A DNA stretch of 64,000 bases from positions 1-64,000 of the forward strand of contig CP065003.1 in assembly GCA_016700175.1 (NCBI GenBank). Reading direction: 5' to 3'. Positions 34,154 to 42,127 of this stretch are shown piece after piece (the first letter of the stretch is position 1; each line of letters begins with the position of its first letter). The notes beneath the pieces are model-generated. The model saw only the letters and a program-made list of their open reading frames with translations. It had not been told where the DNA came from and searched no databases. The translations under genes were made by a program, and so were the position numbers. The stretch is from Acidobacteriota bacterium (lineage in GTDB: Bacteria > Acidobacteriota > Blastocatellia > Pyrinomonadales > Pyrinomonadaceae).

Positions 34154-35539
34154 ATGAAGAGAACAGCACTGCATCTTGTCGCTTTCCTGATGGTAGTTTC
34201 CTTGTTCGCAGTCTTTCCCCCGGCTTCCGAGGGCCAGAGCCGTCGCGACCGCCAAAGGGCGGAGCGGCTTGTGATCGAGGGCGACAGGTTCTATCAACAA
34301 AGAAACTACGACAACGCGATTCTGAGTTACGCACGGGCGCTCGCGATCGTGCCGCAGTATCCGCTGGCGCATTACAACAAGGGCCGCGCCCATTTCAACC
34401 TTCAACAGTACTCCGAGTCCGTGCGCGAGTTCAGCATTGCGCTGGACCAGGGGTATGACTCGGAGAGCATTTATTCGATCAGATGGCGGGCCCATTTCGC
34501 GATGAAGCAGTTTGACGAGGCCATGCGCGACGTCAAAGCGGCTTTGGGAAAGTTCCCGAACAACGATTATTTCTACATAGCGGAAGGACAGATCCTTCAC
34601 GAGCGACGGGAGTTCCAGAACGCTCTCAACTCATATCAGAGAGCAGTTGATCTCGGTACGAAGAACACCAACATCAGCTACCTGATGGCGCTTAGCTATA
34701 ACGGCCTTGGAAACTGGCAGAAACAGGAAGAACTTGCCGACAAGGCGCTCAAGTCCGCGACATCGATGCCGGACATGGCGTGGTTTCTGCTCGGCGACGC
34801 TCAGCAGCGGCTTAGAAAATACGAGGACGCGGTCCGCTCGTACGAGAATGCGAAGAGCGTCAATCCCGATCTTTACGGGATATACATCAATCTGGCCGAA
34901 ACGCACCGGGTTCTGAACCGGCTTCGCGAAGCGATCGCGGTGGCACAGGAAGGGCTCCAGAGATTCGAGAACGACGCTACGCTGCATATCAACATTAGCT
35001 GGTACTACAGCCTTTCGGACCGGCATCCTCTTGCGATCCTGCATGCTAAGAAGGCGACCGATGTCGCCCCGGACCAGTATCTCGGGTACACGAACCTGTG
35101 CCGGGCATACAACGACACCAACCAGCTGGACCTTGCGCTGCAGAACTGCGAAAGCGCTCTTCGTCTGAGGCCCGGCGACGGAGAGACGAATTTCTACCTC
35201 GGAAGGACCTATCAGCTGAAAGGCGACACCGACAAAGCGTTTGATTATTACAACAAGGCTGTTACGGGACTCGAGGAGTTCGCGAACGCGAATCCGAACT
35301 ACGCAGACGCATTCTACCTGCTCGGCAATGCTTACTCTGTGACGGAGCAGAATCGAAAGGCTATTGGAGCTTATCTGGCGAGCCTCGAGATCGCGCCGAT
35401 GTTCGCCCGTTCGCGTTTCAATCTAGGCGTCATTTACCTTCGCGAGGGGGAACGAGCAAAGGCAAGCGAGCAGGCGACCGCGCTGCAGGGGATAGATGCC
35501 CAGCTCGCCAAACGTCTGCAAGAAGTGATCGATCAGTAG
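34154..35539 (+). CDS. exported TPR-repeat protein
   Basis: A 461-residue protein with a signal peptide (MKRTALHLVAFLMVVSLFAV) and about ten tetratricopeptide repeats from residue 38 to the end, for example GDRFYQQRNYDNAILSYARA, GRAHFNLQQYSESVREFSIA and YLGRTYQLKGDTDKAFDYYN. TPR arrays bind protein partners; here on the outer side of the inner membrane. It is cotranscribed with the upstream transmembrane kinase (13-base gap), so it may act with the kinase's outer tail (inference). Confidence 0.9.
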   Translation: MKRTALHLVAFLMVVSLFAVFPPASEGQSRRDRQRAERLVIEGDRFYQQRNYDNAILSYARALAIVPQYPLAHYNKGRAHFNLQQYSESVREFSIALDQGYDSESIYSIRWRAHFAMKQFDEAMRDVKAALGKFPNNDYFYIAEGQILHERREFQNALNSYQRAVDLGTKNTNISYLMALSYNGLGNWQKQEELADKALKSATSMPDMAWFLLGDAQQRLRKYEDAVRSYENAKSVNPDLYGIYINLAETHRVLNRLREAIAVAQEGLQRFENDATLHINISWYYSLSDRHPLAILHAKKATDVAPDQYLGYTNLCRAYNDTNQLDLALQNCESALRLRPGDGETNFYLGRTYQLKGDTDKAFDYYNKAVTGLEEFANANPNYADAFYLLGNAYSVTEQNRKAIGAYLASLEIAPMFARSRFNLGVIYLREGERAKASEQATALQGIDAQLAKRLQEVIDQ

Positions 35540-35550
35540 CGGCGATTCAG

Positions 35551-36429
35551 ATGACTGCAGTCCCTCAACCGGAAACGCGCCGGCGGGCAGGCGAAGGCTA
35601 CTTTGTCTCAAGGTTCAGCAGCGAACGCGGCGAAGCCTTGGATCTCGCCGACCGGCTTCAAAGCGAGTTCTTCGAAGTCCTGTTCCTCACCGAAGGTGCG
35701 GGCTCCTACGAGATAGACCTTCACAGCCATTCGTTCGAGGGTGACGTGCTTTTCGCGTTGGCGCCCGGTCAGATCCGAAAGCTCGAACTCTCGGCTCCCG
35801 CCGAAGGCTGGGTCGTTCGGTTTCATCCTTCCATCTTCAGTTATGAAAAGGAGTTCTTCGATTTCGTCATCGACACCTGTCTTTTCGACGCGGTCTCGAT
35901 GTGTCCCGTCATCAATGTGCCTGGTAGCGTTGGCGGACTTTTCGAAGAACTCTTTGAACGGATGCTGGACGAACGCGCGAACCCTCTCGAAGATTCCGAT
36001 GTCGTCGTCAGCTCTTACCTCCGGATAATGGTCACCCGCATTAACCGGCTGAAAAAGGAAAAGATGGCGGAGATGGTGCCGCTGAACGATCCTGCGTATG
36101 TGCTCTTCCGGAATTTCCGCATAGAACTCGAGAAGAGATTCAGGGAAGAGCATTCGCCCGCGGCATATGCATCGATCGTAGGAACCGATCCGAAGACGCT
36201 GAACTCGGTTTCCCACAGGTTTGCAGGCAGTTCTGCGGGCCGTCTGATCCGCGATCGGCTGGTACTCGAAGCTCGTCGTTGCCTTGTGAACGATCCCCTT
36301 TCCGTTAAAGAGATCGGTCACTCACTGGGTTTTGACGATCCGGCCTACTTCACGCGCTTCTTCAAGAAGCATACCGGTGAAGCACCGCTCCATTTCCGAG
36401 AGCGGCTCTCCGGCGCGCCTCCCGGATAA
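35551..36429 (+). CDS. AraC-family transcriptional regulator
   Basis: A 292-residue regulator. The N-terminal half is a cupin-like sensor (FFEVLFLTEGAGSYEIDLHS, LFALAPGQIRKLELS); the C-terminal ~90 residues carry two helix-turn-helices, the second very typical: DPLSVKEIGHSLGFDDPAYFTRFFKKHTGEAPLHFR (quoted in parts: VKEIGHSLGFDDPAYF, then FKKHTGEAP). It is followed on the same strand by a tautomerase, an SDR and an NTF2-like gene and probably controls them; the inducer is unknown. It begins 11 bases after the TPR gene, so read-through is possible. Confidence 0.9.
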   Translation: MTAVPQPETRRRAGEGYFVSRFSSERGEALDLADRLQSEFFEVLFLTEGAGSYEIDLHSHSFEGDVLFALAPGQIRKLELSAPAEGWVVRFHPSIFSYEKEFFDFVIDTCLFDAVSMCPVINVPGSVGGLFEELFERMLDERANPLEDSDVVVSSYLRIMVTRINRLKKEKMAEMVPLNDPAYVLFRNFRIELEKRFREEHSPAAYASIVGTDPKTLNSVSHRFAGSSAGRLIRDRLVLEARRCLVNDPLSVKEIGHSLGFDDPAYFTRFFKKHTGEAPLHFRERLSGAPPG

Positions 36430-36540
36430 TTTCCCAAAAGTCCAAGAAACTCTCCGAAAAGTCTATTCACGGATACCTCCGCGTTTCCTAGACTCGAACT
36501 TCGGCCGCTGGCCGATATTTCGAACAGGGAGGTGGCGACA

Positions 36541-36747
36541 ATGCCATTTGTACGAATCGCGGTGACCCGGGAAGGTGTCACCGCAAAGAACAAGCGGGAT
36601 CTTATTGAAGGAACGACACGCTTGCTCAAGGAAGTCCTTGGGAAGGATCCCGAAACAACCCATATCGTCATTGAGGAGATCGACACCGACAACTGGGGTG
36701 TCGGCGGCAGGACCGTAACCGAACGCAGGTCAGAAGCTGCGTCATAA
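36541..36747 (+). CDS. 4-oxalocrotonate tautomerase family protein
   Basis: A 68-residue tautomerase. ATG 36541, after GGGAGGTGG, gives MPFVRIAVTREG: after Met removal Pro-1 is the catalytic base of the family. The helix KRDLIEGTTRLLKEVLGKDP and THIVIEEIDTDNWGVGGRTV strand complete the beta-alpha-beta monomer. A GTG at 36532 would add residues before Pro and abolish this, so it is rejected as start. Likely acts on a 2-oxo/enol intermediate together with the next SDR enzyme. Confidence 0.9.
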   Translation: MPFVRIAVTREGVTAKNKRDLIEGTTRLLKEVLGKDPETTHIVIEEIDTDNWGVGGRTVTERRSEAAS

Positions 36748-36782
36748 AGTCAACGATTATAAGTATATAAGGAGTAATTCAA

Positions 36783-37532
36783 ATGAGTAGAAAGACAGCA
36801 ATCATCACCGGGGCATCGACGGGGATCGGAGAGGCGATCGCCCTGAAGTTCCACAATGCCGGATACAACCTGGTCATCAATTCGATGAACGAAGATAACC
36901 TTCTCCGGGCCTACGAAGAGATGGGCGCGCCTGACAACGTACACCCGGTCGCGGGAGACGTGAGCGATCCGCGTGTAGGAGAAGCCCTCTCGGAAGCGGC
37001 CGAACGTGAATTCGGAGGGATCGACGTGCTCGTGAACAATGCGGGTGTATTCGGTCCTCAAGCCTTCCTAGAAGTCGCGGAGGCTGATCTCGACAAATTC
37101 CTTACGACCAACCTGAAGGGCACGTTCTTTACGACCCAGGCGGCTGTCAGGCGCATGCAAAGAGCGGGAAACGGAGGCTCGGTCATCAACCTGGGTACCG
37201 TGCTTGTCGATCACGCCATAGGAGGCTTTCCGGCGACGGCGCCGCTTGTGAGCAAGGGAGCCATTCACGCGCTGACTAGGCAGCTCGCTGCAGAGTTTGC
37301 CCCGGATCAGATCCGCGTCAACGCGATCGCACCGGGAGTGATCCGCAGCGCTATGCAGGCAAAGATAGGGGTGGAAGATGCAGACAGCCTCGCCGGTCTT
37401 CATCTCCTGAACAGGATCGGAGAACCCGAGGAAATCGCCGAAACGGCTCTTTTCCTGGCCGAGAACACCTTTGTTACGGGTGAGATCGTCAATGTGGACG
37501 GCGGGCATACGGCCGGTCACGCGATCGCCTGA
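36783..37532 (+). CDS. SDR-family protein lacking the Y-x-x-x-K tyrosine
   Basis: A 249-residue classical short-chain dehydrogenase fold: nucleotide loop TGASTGIGE, NNAG at residues about 87-90, and the terminal VTGEIVNVDGGH. The catalytic segment is GGFPATAPLVSKGAIHAL. Aligned with canonical A-Y-S-A-S-K-G the Tyr is Pro and the Lys is kept, while the Ser region reads NLGTVL. So the usual Ser-Tyr pair is missing and catalysis must differ, or the protein may only bind nucleotide. AAGGAG precedes ATG. It is 35 bases after the tautomerase and 12 before the NTF2-like gene. Confidence 0.85.
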   Translation: MSRKTAIITGASTGIGEAIALKFHNAGYNLVINSMNEDNLLRAYEEMGAPDNVHPVAGDVSDPRVGEALSEAAEREFGGIDVLVNNAGVFGPQAFLEVAEADLDKFLTTNLKGTFFTTQAAVRRMQRAGNGGSVINLGTVLVDHAIGGFPATAPLVSKGAIHALTRQLAAEFAPDQIRVNAIAPGVIRSAMQAKIGVEDADSLAGLHLLNRIGEPEEIAETALFLAENTFVTGEIVNVDGGHTAGHAIA

Positions 37533-37544
37533 AGGGAGGCAGAC

Positions 37545-37922
37545 ATGAGCTATTCAAAGGAATCGCGCGACATCGGCGCGGTGATCGACAAGTACTTCAG
37601 GGGACTCTTCGAAGGCGATACTGCAAAGCTCGCAGAGGTCTTTGCCGAGGATTCGGTCCTGTACGGCGACATAAAAGGGGAGCCGTTCCTCAAAAAGCGG
37701 CAGGAGTTCCTGGATCTGGTCAGCGGAAGGCCGAGCCCGGAATCGCAAGGCGACAGCTTCAGAATGAAAGTGCTCTCGCTCGAGATCCTGGGACCCGTAG
37801 CGTTCGCGAGGCTGTCGGCGCCCATGTTGGACAAGGACTACGTTGATCTTGTCTCGCTCTTCAGGTTCGAGGCCGGCTGGAAGATAGTGAACAAGCTGTT
37901 CGTCAACGGCCTGAGAAGCTGA
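37545..37922 (+). CDS. NTF2-like (putative lumazine-binding type) protein
   Basis: A 125-residue soluble protein: VIDKYFRGLFEGDTAKLAEVFAEDS, then a middle with FLKKRQEFLDLVSGRPSP, and final strands YVDLVSLFRFEAGWKIVNKLFV. It belongs to the NTF2-like/Lumazine_bd_2 group like the gene at 11977. GAAGGGAGG precedes ATG 37545. As the last gene of the AraC-tautomerase-SDR unit it could be an isomerase or hydratase of the same pathway (inference). Confidence 0.8.
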   Translation: MSYSKESRDIGAVIDKYFRGLFEGDTAKLAEVFAEDSVLYGDIKGEPFLKKRQEFLDLVSGRPSPESQGDSFRMKVLSLEILGPVAFARLSAPMLDKDYVDLVSLFRFEAGWKIVNKLFVNGLRS

Positions 37923-37957
37923 CTGATCACGGGCTGACGCAGCGGACGGGGAGGCGG

Positions 37958-38103
37958 GGCTGTCTGAAAAGGCAGCCTCCATTAATCTAGCGGTACGGGA
38001 AATTCGACCGGCAGTGATCGAGAGGCAACTGATGATTGTTTTTTCGAAGACTGCCGACGCGAACGAGGTGGGAGAACTTTCAGGACCGGCTTTTCAGACA
38101 GCC
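37958..38103. mobile_element. second MITE-like element with 14-bp inverted ends
   Basis: GGCTGTCTGAAAAG (37958-37971) is matched exactly in inverse at 38090-38103. The ends resemble those of the element at 7831 (GGCTGTCTCAAAA), so both may belong to one transposase group. The 118-bp interior codes for nothing. Confidence 0.55.
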
Positions 38104-38154
38104 TCTCCCTTTTCGGGTAAAGCGGGATCTCGAGGTGTCCGGATCGCCCGCAGG

Positions 38155-39072
38155 TCAGTTCGGAATGGATCCCGAATCGAGGATCTCGCCGTTCACGGCC
38201 ACGGCACGGAATCTCAATTCCGAATATGTGGCGGCAAAGACCACGAAGCTGCGGACACGGTCGTTTCCAGCAGCCGTCAGCGGGCTTGCCGGATCGAGAT
38301 CGCCCTTCCTCAATTTCGCTCCGGCGCCGGTAACGAAGTAGTGGACGCCTTTCTGAGGGATGATCCGTTCATAGACATGATCGTGCCCGCTCAGTACGAC
38401 ATCGACGCCGTGCTCCGTGAACAGAGGCTCGAGAAGTTCCCTAAGCCCGTCCATTTCGTGCTCGTCGTCCGAGCCGGTTCCGTGCTTCTCCGCTGAAGAA
38501 TAGATCGGATGATGAAGCAGCACGATCTTCCATCTGGCGCCGGACCCATCCAGTTCCTTCTTCAGCCATTCGACCTGGCGCGATGCGCTATCCGGAGACT
38601 TTCCGGAAACAAGCAAAGGGGAATCGAGCGCGAAGAACGCCACCGTGCCGTCGCCTTCAGTGAAGGAATAGAAAGTGTCGCGGCCCATTCCGAAGATCAT
38701 CTGCTGCAGGAGCACCCCGTGCCTGCTCCTTGCGTCGTGGTTACCTATTACGCCGCGGAGAGTGACTCCCGCAAGAAACAGGTCCGAGTACGGTTTCAGG
38801 AACTTGTCTTCTATATCCGAAGGCGACCCGGACGGGTAGATATTGTCTCCGAGGAAGAGCAGCGTGGTGAATCCGGTGCTGTTCCTGACGGCTTCGAGCC
38901 GTTCCGCGACCTTCATCTGATCACTGCCTCCGGTTCCCGTGTCGCCGACCGCGGCGAAACGCACTTCGTCGTCTCCAATCGGCCCGAACAGCTCATCAGC
39001 AGGCTGTGCGATCGCGCCGGCGGGTATGGCCGCGATAAACAGCGCGGCCGTTAGTATGGTTCTTCTGATCAT
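38155..39072 (-). CDS. exported metallophosphoesterase (purple-acid-phosphatase-like)
   Basis: A 305-residue exported protein; ATG 39072 gives MIRRTILTAALFIAAIPAGAIA as signal peptide. The dinuclear metal motifs are all present: D in AAVGDTGTGG, GDNIYPSG, GNHDARSR, LLHHPIYSS and GHDHVYER. It should hydrolyse phosphoesters in the periplasm. Its ATG overlaps the TGA of the nucleotide-transporter gene (ATGA), so it is translationally coupled to it and is the last gene of a four-gene operon. A longer in-frame extension upstream is only the transporter gene read in another frame. Confidence 0.9.
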   Translation of the reverse strand: MIRRTILTAALFIAAIPAGAIAQPADELFGPIGDDEVRFAAVGDTGTGGSDQMKVAERLEAVRNSTGFTTLLFLGDNIYPSGSPSDIEDKFLKPYSDLFLAGVTLRGVIGNHDARSRHGVLLQQMIFGMGRDTFYSFTEGDGTVAFFALDSPLLVSGKSPDSASRQVEWLKKELDGSGARWKIVLLHHPIYSSAEKHGTGSDDEHEMDGLRELLEPLFTEHGVDVVLSGHDHVYERIIPQKGVHYFVTGAGAKLRKGDLDPASPLTAAGNDRVRSFVVFAATYSELRFRAVAVNGEILDSGSIPN

Positions 39073-40427
39073 GTAGCTTCTGTGTTGTCGAGGCTGAGAA
39101 GGTTGAACTTCCGGCCCGTGTATCGTGCCACTGCTATCCACATTACAATGAGAACGATCGCGAGTACGGTAAGCCATCTGACGCTTTCCGGCCCGAGACT
39201 GGAGACGAGCAGCAGGTTCAGCACCATTGCGGCCGCCTTGGCCACTCTCTGGACGAAAATGTCGATTATCGATTTTGCAGCTATCCTCTCTTCGGTCTCC
39301 GCAGGGACGTAGAGAGTTTCTTTTGCAGACTGGTTCACTGAGTAGTTGAGCGCGTTGTCGCTGATCGAAAGGAACATCGCGCTCGTCAGTGTCGGAAGAA
39401 GCAGGAAGCCGACCGAGCCGAAAAGCGTGGCGAATGGCAGGATCATAAGAGCGATCCCGACACCCCAGCGCTTCAGCACCCATCCGGTGACGAAGACCTG
39501 AACGATCAGCGCCACGAGGCTCTGGACCTGCCCGATGAGCCCGAAATACGACTCGCGTTCCACACCCTGTGCGGCGATGCCCTCGACCGCGACGCTCAAC
39601 TGGAAATCGATGATCCCGGACGAGATCTCGTACAGTGCCACCAGAAGAGCGATCCCCAGCCAGTACCTTGGGACAACCGACCGGCCGATCGTCTTTCGCC
39701 AGAATCCCAGCGCGGAAGCCTCGGCGCTTTCGTCTTCAGCCTTCGGGCTGCTGCTCGAAGCGAAGCAGTTTCCGATGCTTTCGGGCCGGTCGGAGATCCT
39801 GCAGGCGATCGAATACCCGATCAGCCCGATCGCGGCCGCCGGAAGCGCCGACAGAGCGATCACATTGCCGCGGCCGAGCGATTCGATCCCAAGATAAATG
39901 AACAGCGAGCCGGCAAGACCTCCGGAAACCGTCCCGATACCGATCGCGCCGTACGTGGATCTCGCCCGTGAAGGGGAAAGCGAATTGTGCAAGAGCATCC
40001 AGAGAAGCGTAATGACGAAAGAATTGACGAAATCGCCGAGCGCGTAGAAAAGCCAAACGAATGCGCCTCCGGGAACGTCGACAATCCTCGACGAGATGAG
40101 AAGCCCCGCGGCGGAGAGTCCGCAAACCGCCGCGATGATCTCCCTCAGGGCGAATCTCTTTATCAGATAAGGGACGGCCACGCCGACTACCAGCGCGAGG
40201 AGCACTATGCTCAGTTTTGCGGCCTGTTCGAGCTTCGCGCCACCCAGCACCGTTCCGAACAGCTCGATCGGATTGTCCTTGAAGTGGCCGATGAACAGAC
40301 CCTTCCGAATGGGCTTGAGCGTCCAGAAAACGCTCATCCCCAGGAAGAACAGGAACATCAGCAAGCCGGTCCTGAAGGAACCCGGCCCGCCGTTTCCCGG
40401 CTGCAATGGTCTGTTCGCCCCTCTCAT
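39069..40427 (-). CDS. NTT-type (Npt1/Npt2-like) nucleotide transporter
   Basis: A 452-residue inner-membrane protein with about 11-12 helices. The start region FLFFLGMSVFWTLKPIRKGLF and later DNALNYSVNQSAKETLYVP match the TLC/NTT ATP-ADP carrier family known from chloroplasts, chlamydiae and rickettsiae, and found as distant members in free-living bacteria. Substrate (ATP, ADP or other) and direction cannot be told. It lies 21 bases after the secreted kinase-like gene and overlaps the phosphoesterase gene, which suggests that it supplies or recovers nucleotides for periplasmic enzymes (inference). Confidence 0.8.
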   Translation of the reverse strand: MRGANRPLQPGNGGPGSFRTGLLMFLFFLGMSVFWTLKPIRKGLFIGHFKDNPIELFGTVLGGAKLEQAAKLSIVLLALVVGVAVPYLIKRFALREIIAAVCGLSAAGLLISSRIVDVPGGAFVWLFYALGDFVNSFVITLLWMLLHNSLSPSRARSTYGAIGIGTVSGGLAGSLFIYLGIESLGRGNVIALSALPAAAIGLIGYSIACRISDRPESIGNCFASSSSPKAEDESAEASALGFWRKTIGRSVVPRYWLGIALLVALYEISSGIIDFQLSVAVEGIAAQGVERESYFGLIGQVQSLVALIVQVFVTGWVLKRWGVGIALMILPFATLFGSVGFLLLPTLTSAMFLSISDNALNYSVNQSAKETLYVPAETEERIAAKSIIDIFVQRVAKAAAMVLNLLLVSSLGPESVRWLTVLAIVLIVMWIAVARYTGRKFNLLSLDNTEAT

Positions 40428-40448
40428 CTGCAGGCGGCCGCTGCGGGA

Positions 40449-42113
40449 TCAGTGGACGATCCCCGCGATCGCGAAACCTCCTTCCGATCGTTTGAAAATG
40501 TATATCTGTGCTCTGCGGTCTTCACCGGTTCTTCCGATCTCGATCTTCAGAATGTCGCCGCCTTCACCAAGCGCCGCTATCCGGTCGTCGATCGCCAGGC
40601 GCCTGCCGTCGGTCTTTCCCGTTAACGAAGCGCCGTTCGCTCCTTCCGCTTTCTTCACCGAATACTCGAACGTCGAGGCGCCCGGCGATTCGGTCGGGAA
40701 AAGCCTCCTGTAATCGGTGAATTCGATCGCCCGGCCTCCGTCGACGATCCGGAAGTCTGCAATGCCGGCAGTTCTTTGGGCGTAGTGCTGAACTATCAGC
40801 CTTTGCCGGGCGACGATCTGCGTCGCAAGGTACTCTGTGTCGGCCGGGTCTGAAAATTCGGCCGTGCGTACGATCGCGAGGATCTGTTCGGGCGTAAATG
40901 ACGCCGCTATTCGCGCGGCCCAGAAGCCGTCCCGATCCGTCATCGCTCCGAAAGCGTTGAGGGGGAAGTTCTGTTTCCAGCGGTGCGGCCTGAATCCCTT
41001 CGCGCTGTAGCGGCCGACTGCCGGACTGAAGACCGGATCATAGCTATCGCGGCGCCATTTCGGTTTGTAAACGCCTCCTGTGAAAAAGACCTTTGCCGCT
41101 TCTTTCGTGTCGAACCTGTACTCTCGGCCGACCTCGGGCTCATTGACCCCGATGGTGTCGCTCCCGAACGTGGAGCCGAAATCGATCAGGTAATGCCTTA
41201 CGAACCGCCTTCCGTCCTCTTCGACGTACATATCGAGCGTGTTTCCGACCCTGATGTCGTTGTGCTCGGTCCAGGCGGAAAATACCCTCAGCGCCCGCAC
41301 GTCTCTCCGGAGCTCGTGCGGAATGATGTCGTTCGGATCGTCCTTGCGTCGTCCGGAGAATGTAAAACCTCCGAGCGGAGAGCCCTTGATCAGCTTGCTT
41401 GCGAGCGCCCTGTACGAGCCGTTCGAGCCCGCGACCTTTGAGAGGATCAGGTCCAGATGCCTCTCTGTCATCTGTTCCTTCTTGTTCTGTTCGTTCGTGA
41501 ACGTCGCCCCTTCACTGATCTCCAGCCATTCGCGGCGGAAGCGGAAGATATAGTTCTCCGGCACGTTGTAGCCGAAGGCCCAGAAGAACCTCGTTGCGAT
41601 GACCTCGGCGCCCGACGCCATTTCGGGATTCCCCGGCGGGTCGAACTTCAGGATGTACGTGTCGCCGGCCTCGTCGCGGACCCAGAATCCGGGCGTCGCA
41701 CCGATGCTCTTTCCGCGCAGGACCGTGAGTTTCCCGGGCTTCGGGCCGCTGCCCGAATTCGGGCCCCTGGCGATCTCTTCCGCGGTCAGCGGCCGGGTGC
41801 CCGCCCGGTTCGTGAACCACGAGGAATCCGGAACCAGGTCATAGGTGTTCACATTGACCGATTCCTTACCGCTTCGGCCCGAACGTTTGAAGTGGCCGGG
41901 GATGTCCAGACCCTTGCGGACCTGCTGAAAGAGCGTCCCGTCGATCCAGTCGTACAGGTAACCCGTGTCCACCGGTTTCGGTTTCGGTGTGTCCTCCATA
42001 TCGAAATCCGTCATCAACGGCCTTTCTTTCGAGTAGACCTCCGGCCGCTGGGAATATGCGCCTGCCGCACCCAGGAGGATCGTCGCTGCGAGGATCGCTG
42101 TGCTAACTCTCAT
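40449..42113 (-). CDS. secreted protein with complete kinase-like catalytic motifs
   Basis: A 554-residue exported protein (signal MRVSTAILAATILLGAAGAYS). I recognise no named family, but the middle reads like a protein-kinase or HipA/FAM20-like fold: Gly-rich LRGKSIGATPGFWV, K156 in DTYILKFD, E170 in EMASGAEVIATRFF, catalytic loop H284-N-D286-x4-N291 (HNDIRVGN, the H-x-D-x4-N pattern) and D311-F-G in HYLIDFGSTFG. All are in the right order and spacing class. The C-terminal ~200 residues are unassigned. Genes before and after are a barrel protein (14-base gap) and a nucleotide transporter (21-base gap). Kinase activity outside the cytoplasm is an inference from motifs and context. Confidence 0.75.
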   Translation of the reverse strand: MRVSTAILAATILLGAAGAYSQRPEVYSKERPLMTDFDMEDTPKPKPVDTGYLYDWIDGTLFQQVRKGLDIPGHFKRSGRSGKESVNVNTYDLVPDSSWFTNRAGTRPLTAEEIARGPNSGSGPKPGKLTVLRGKSIGATPGFWVRDEAGDTYILKFDPPGNPEMASGAEVIATRFFWAFGYNVPENYIFRFRREWLEISEGATFTNEQNKKEQMTERHLDLILSKVAGSNGSYRALASKLIKGSPLGGFTFSGRRKDDPNDIIPHELRRDVRALRVFSAWTEHNDIRVGNTLDMYVEEDGRRFVRHYLIDFGSTFGSDTIGVNEPEVGREYRFDTKEAAKVFFTGGVYKPKWRRDSYDPVFSPAVGRYSAKGFRPHRWKQNFPLNAFGAMTDRDGFWAARIAASFTPEQILAIVRTAEFSDPADTEYLATQIVARQRLIVQHYAQRTAGIADFRIVDGGRAIEFTDYRRLFPTESPGASTFEYSVKKAEGANGASLTGKTDGRRLAIDDRIAALGEGGDILKIEIGRTGEDRRAQIYIFKRSEGGFAIAGIVH

Positions 42114-42127
42114 TTCTCAATTTCTCC

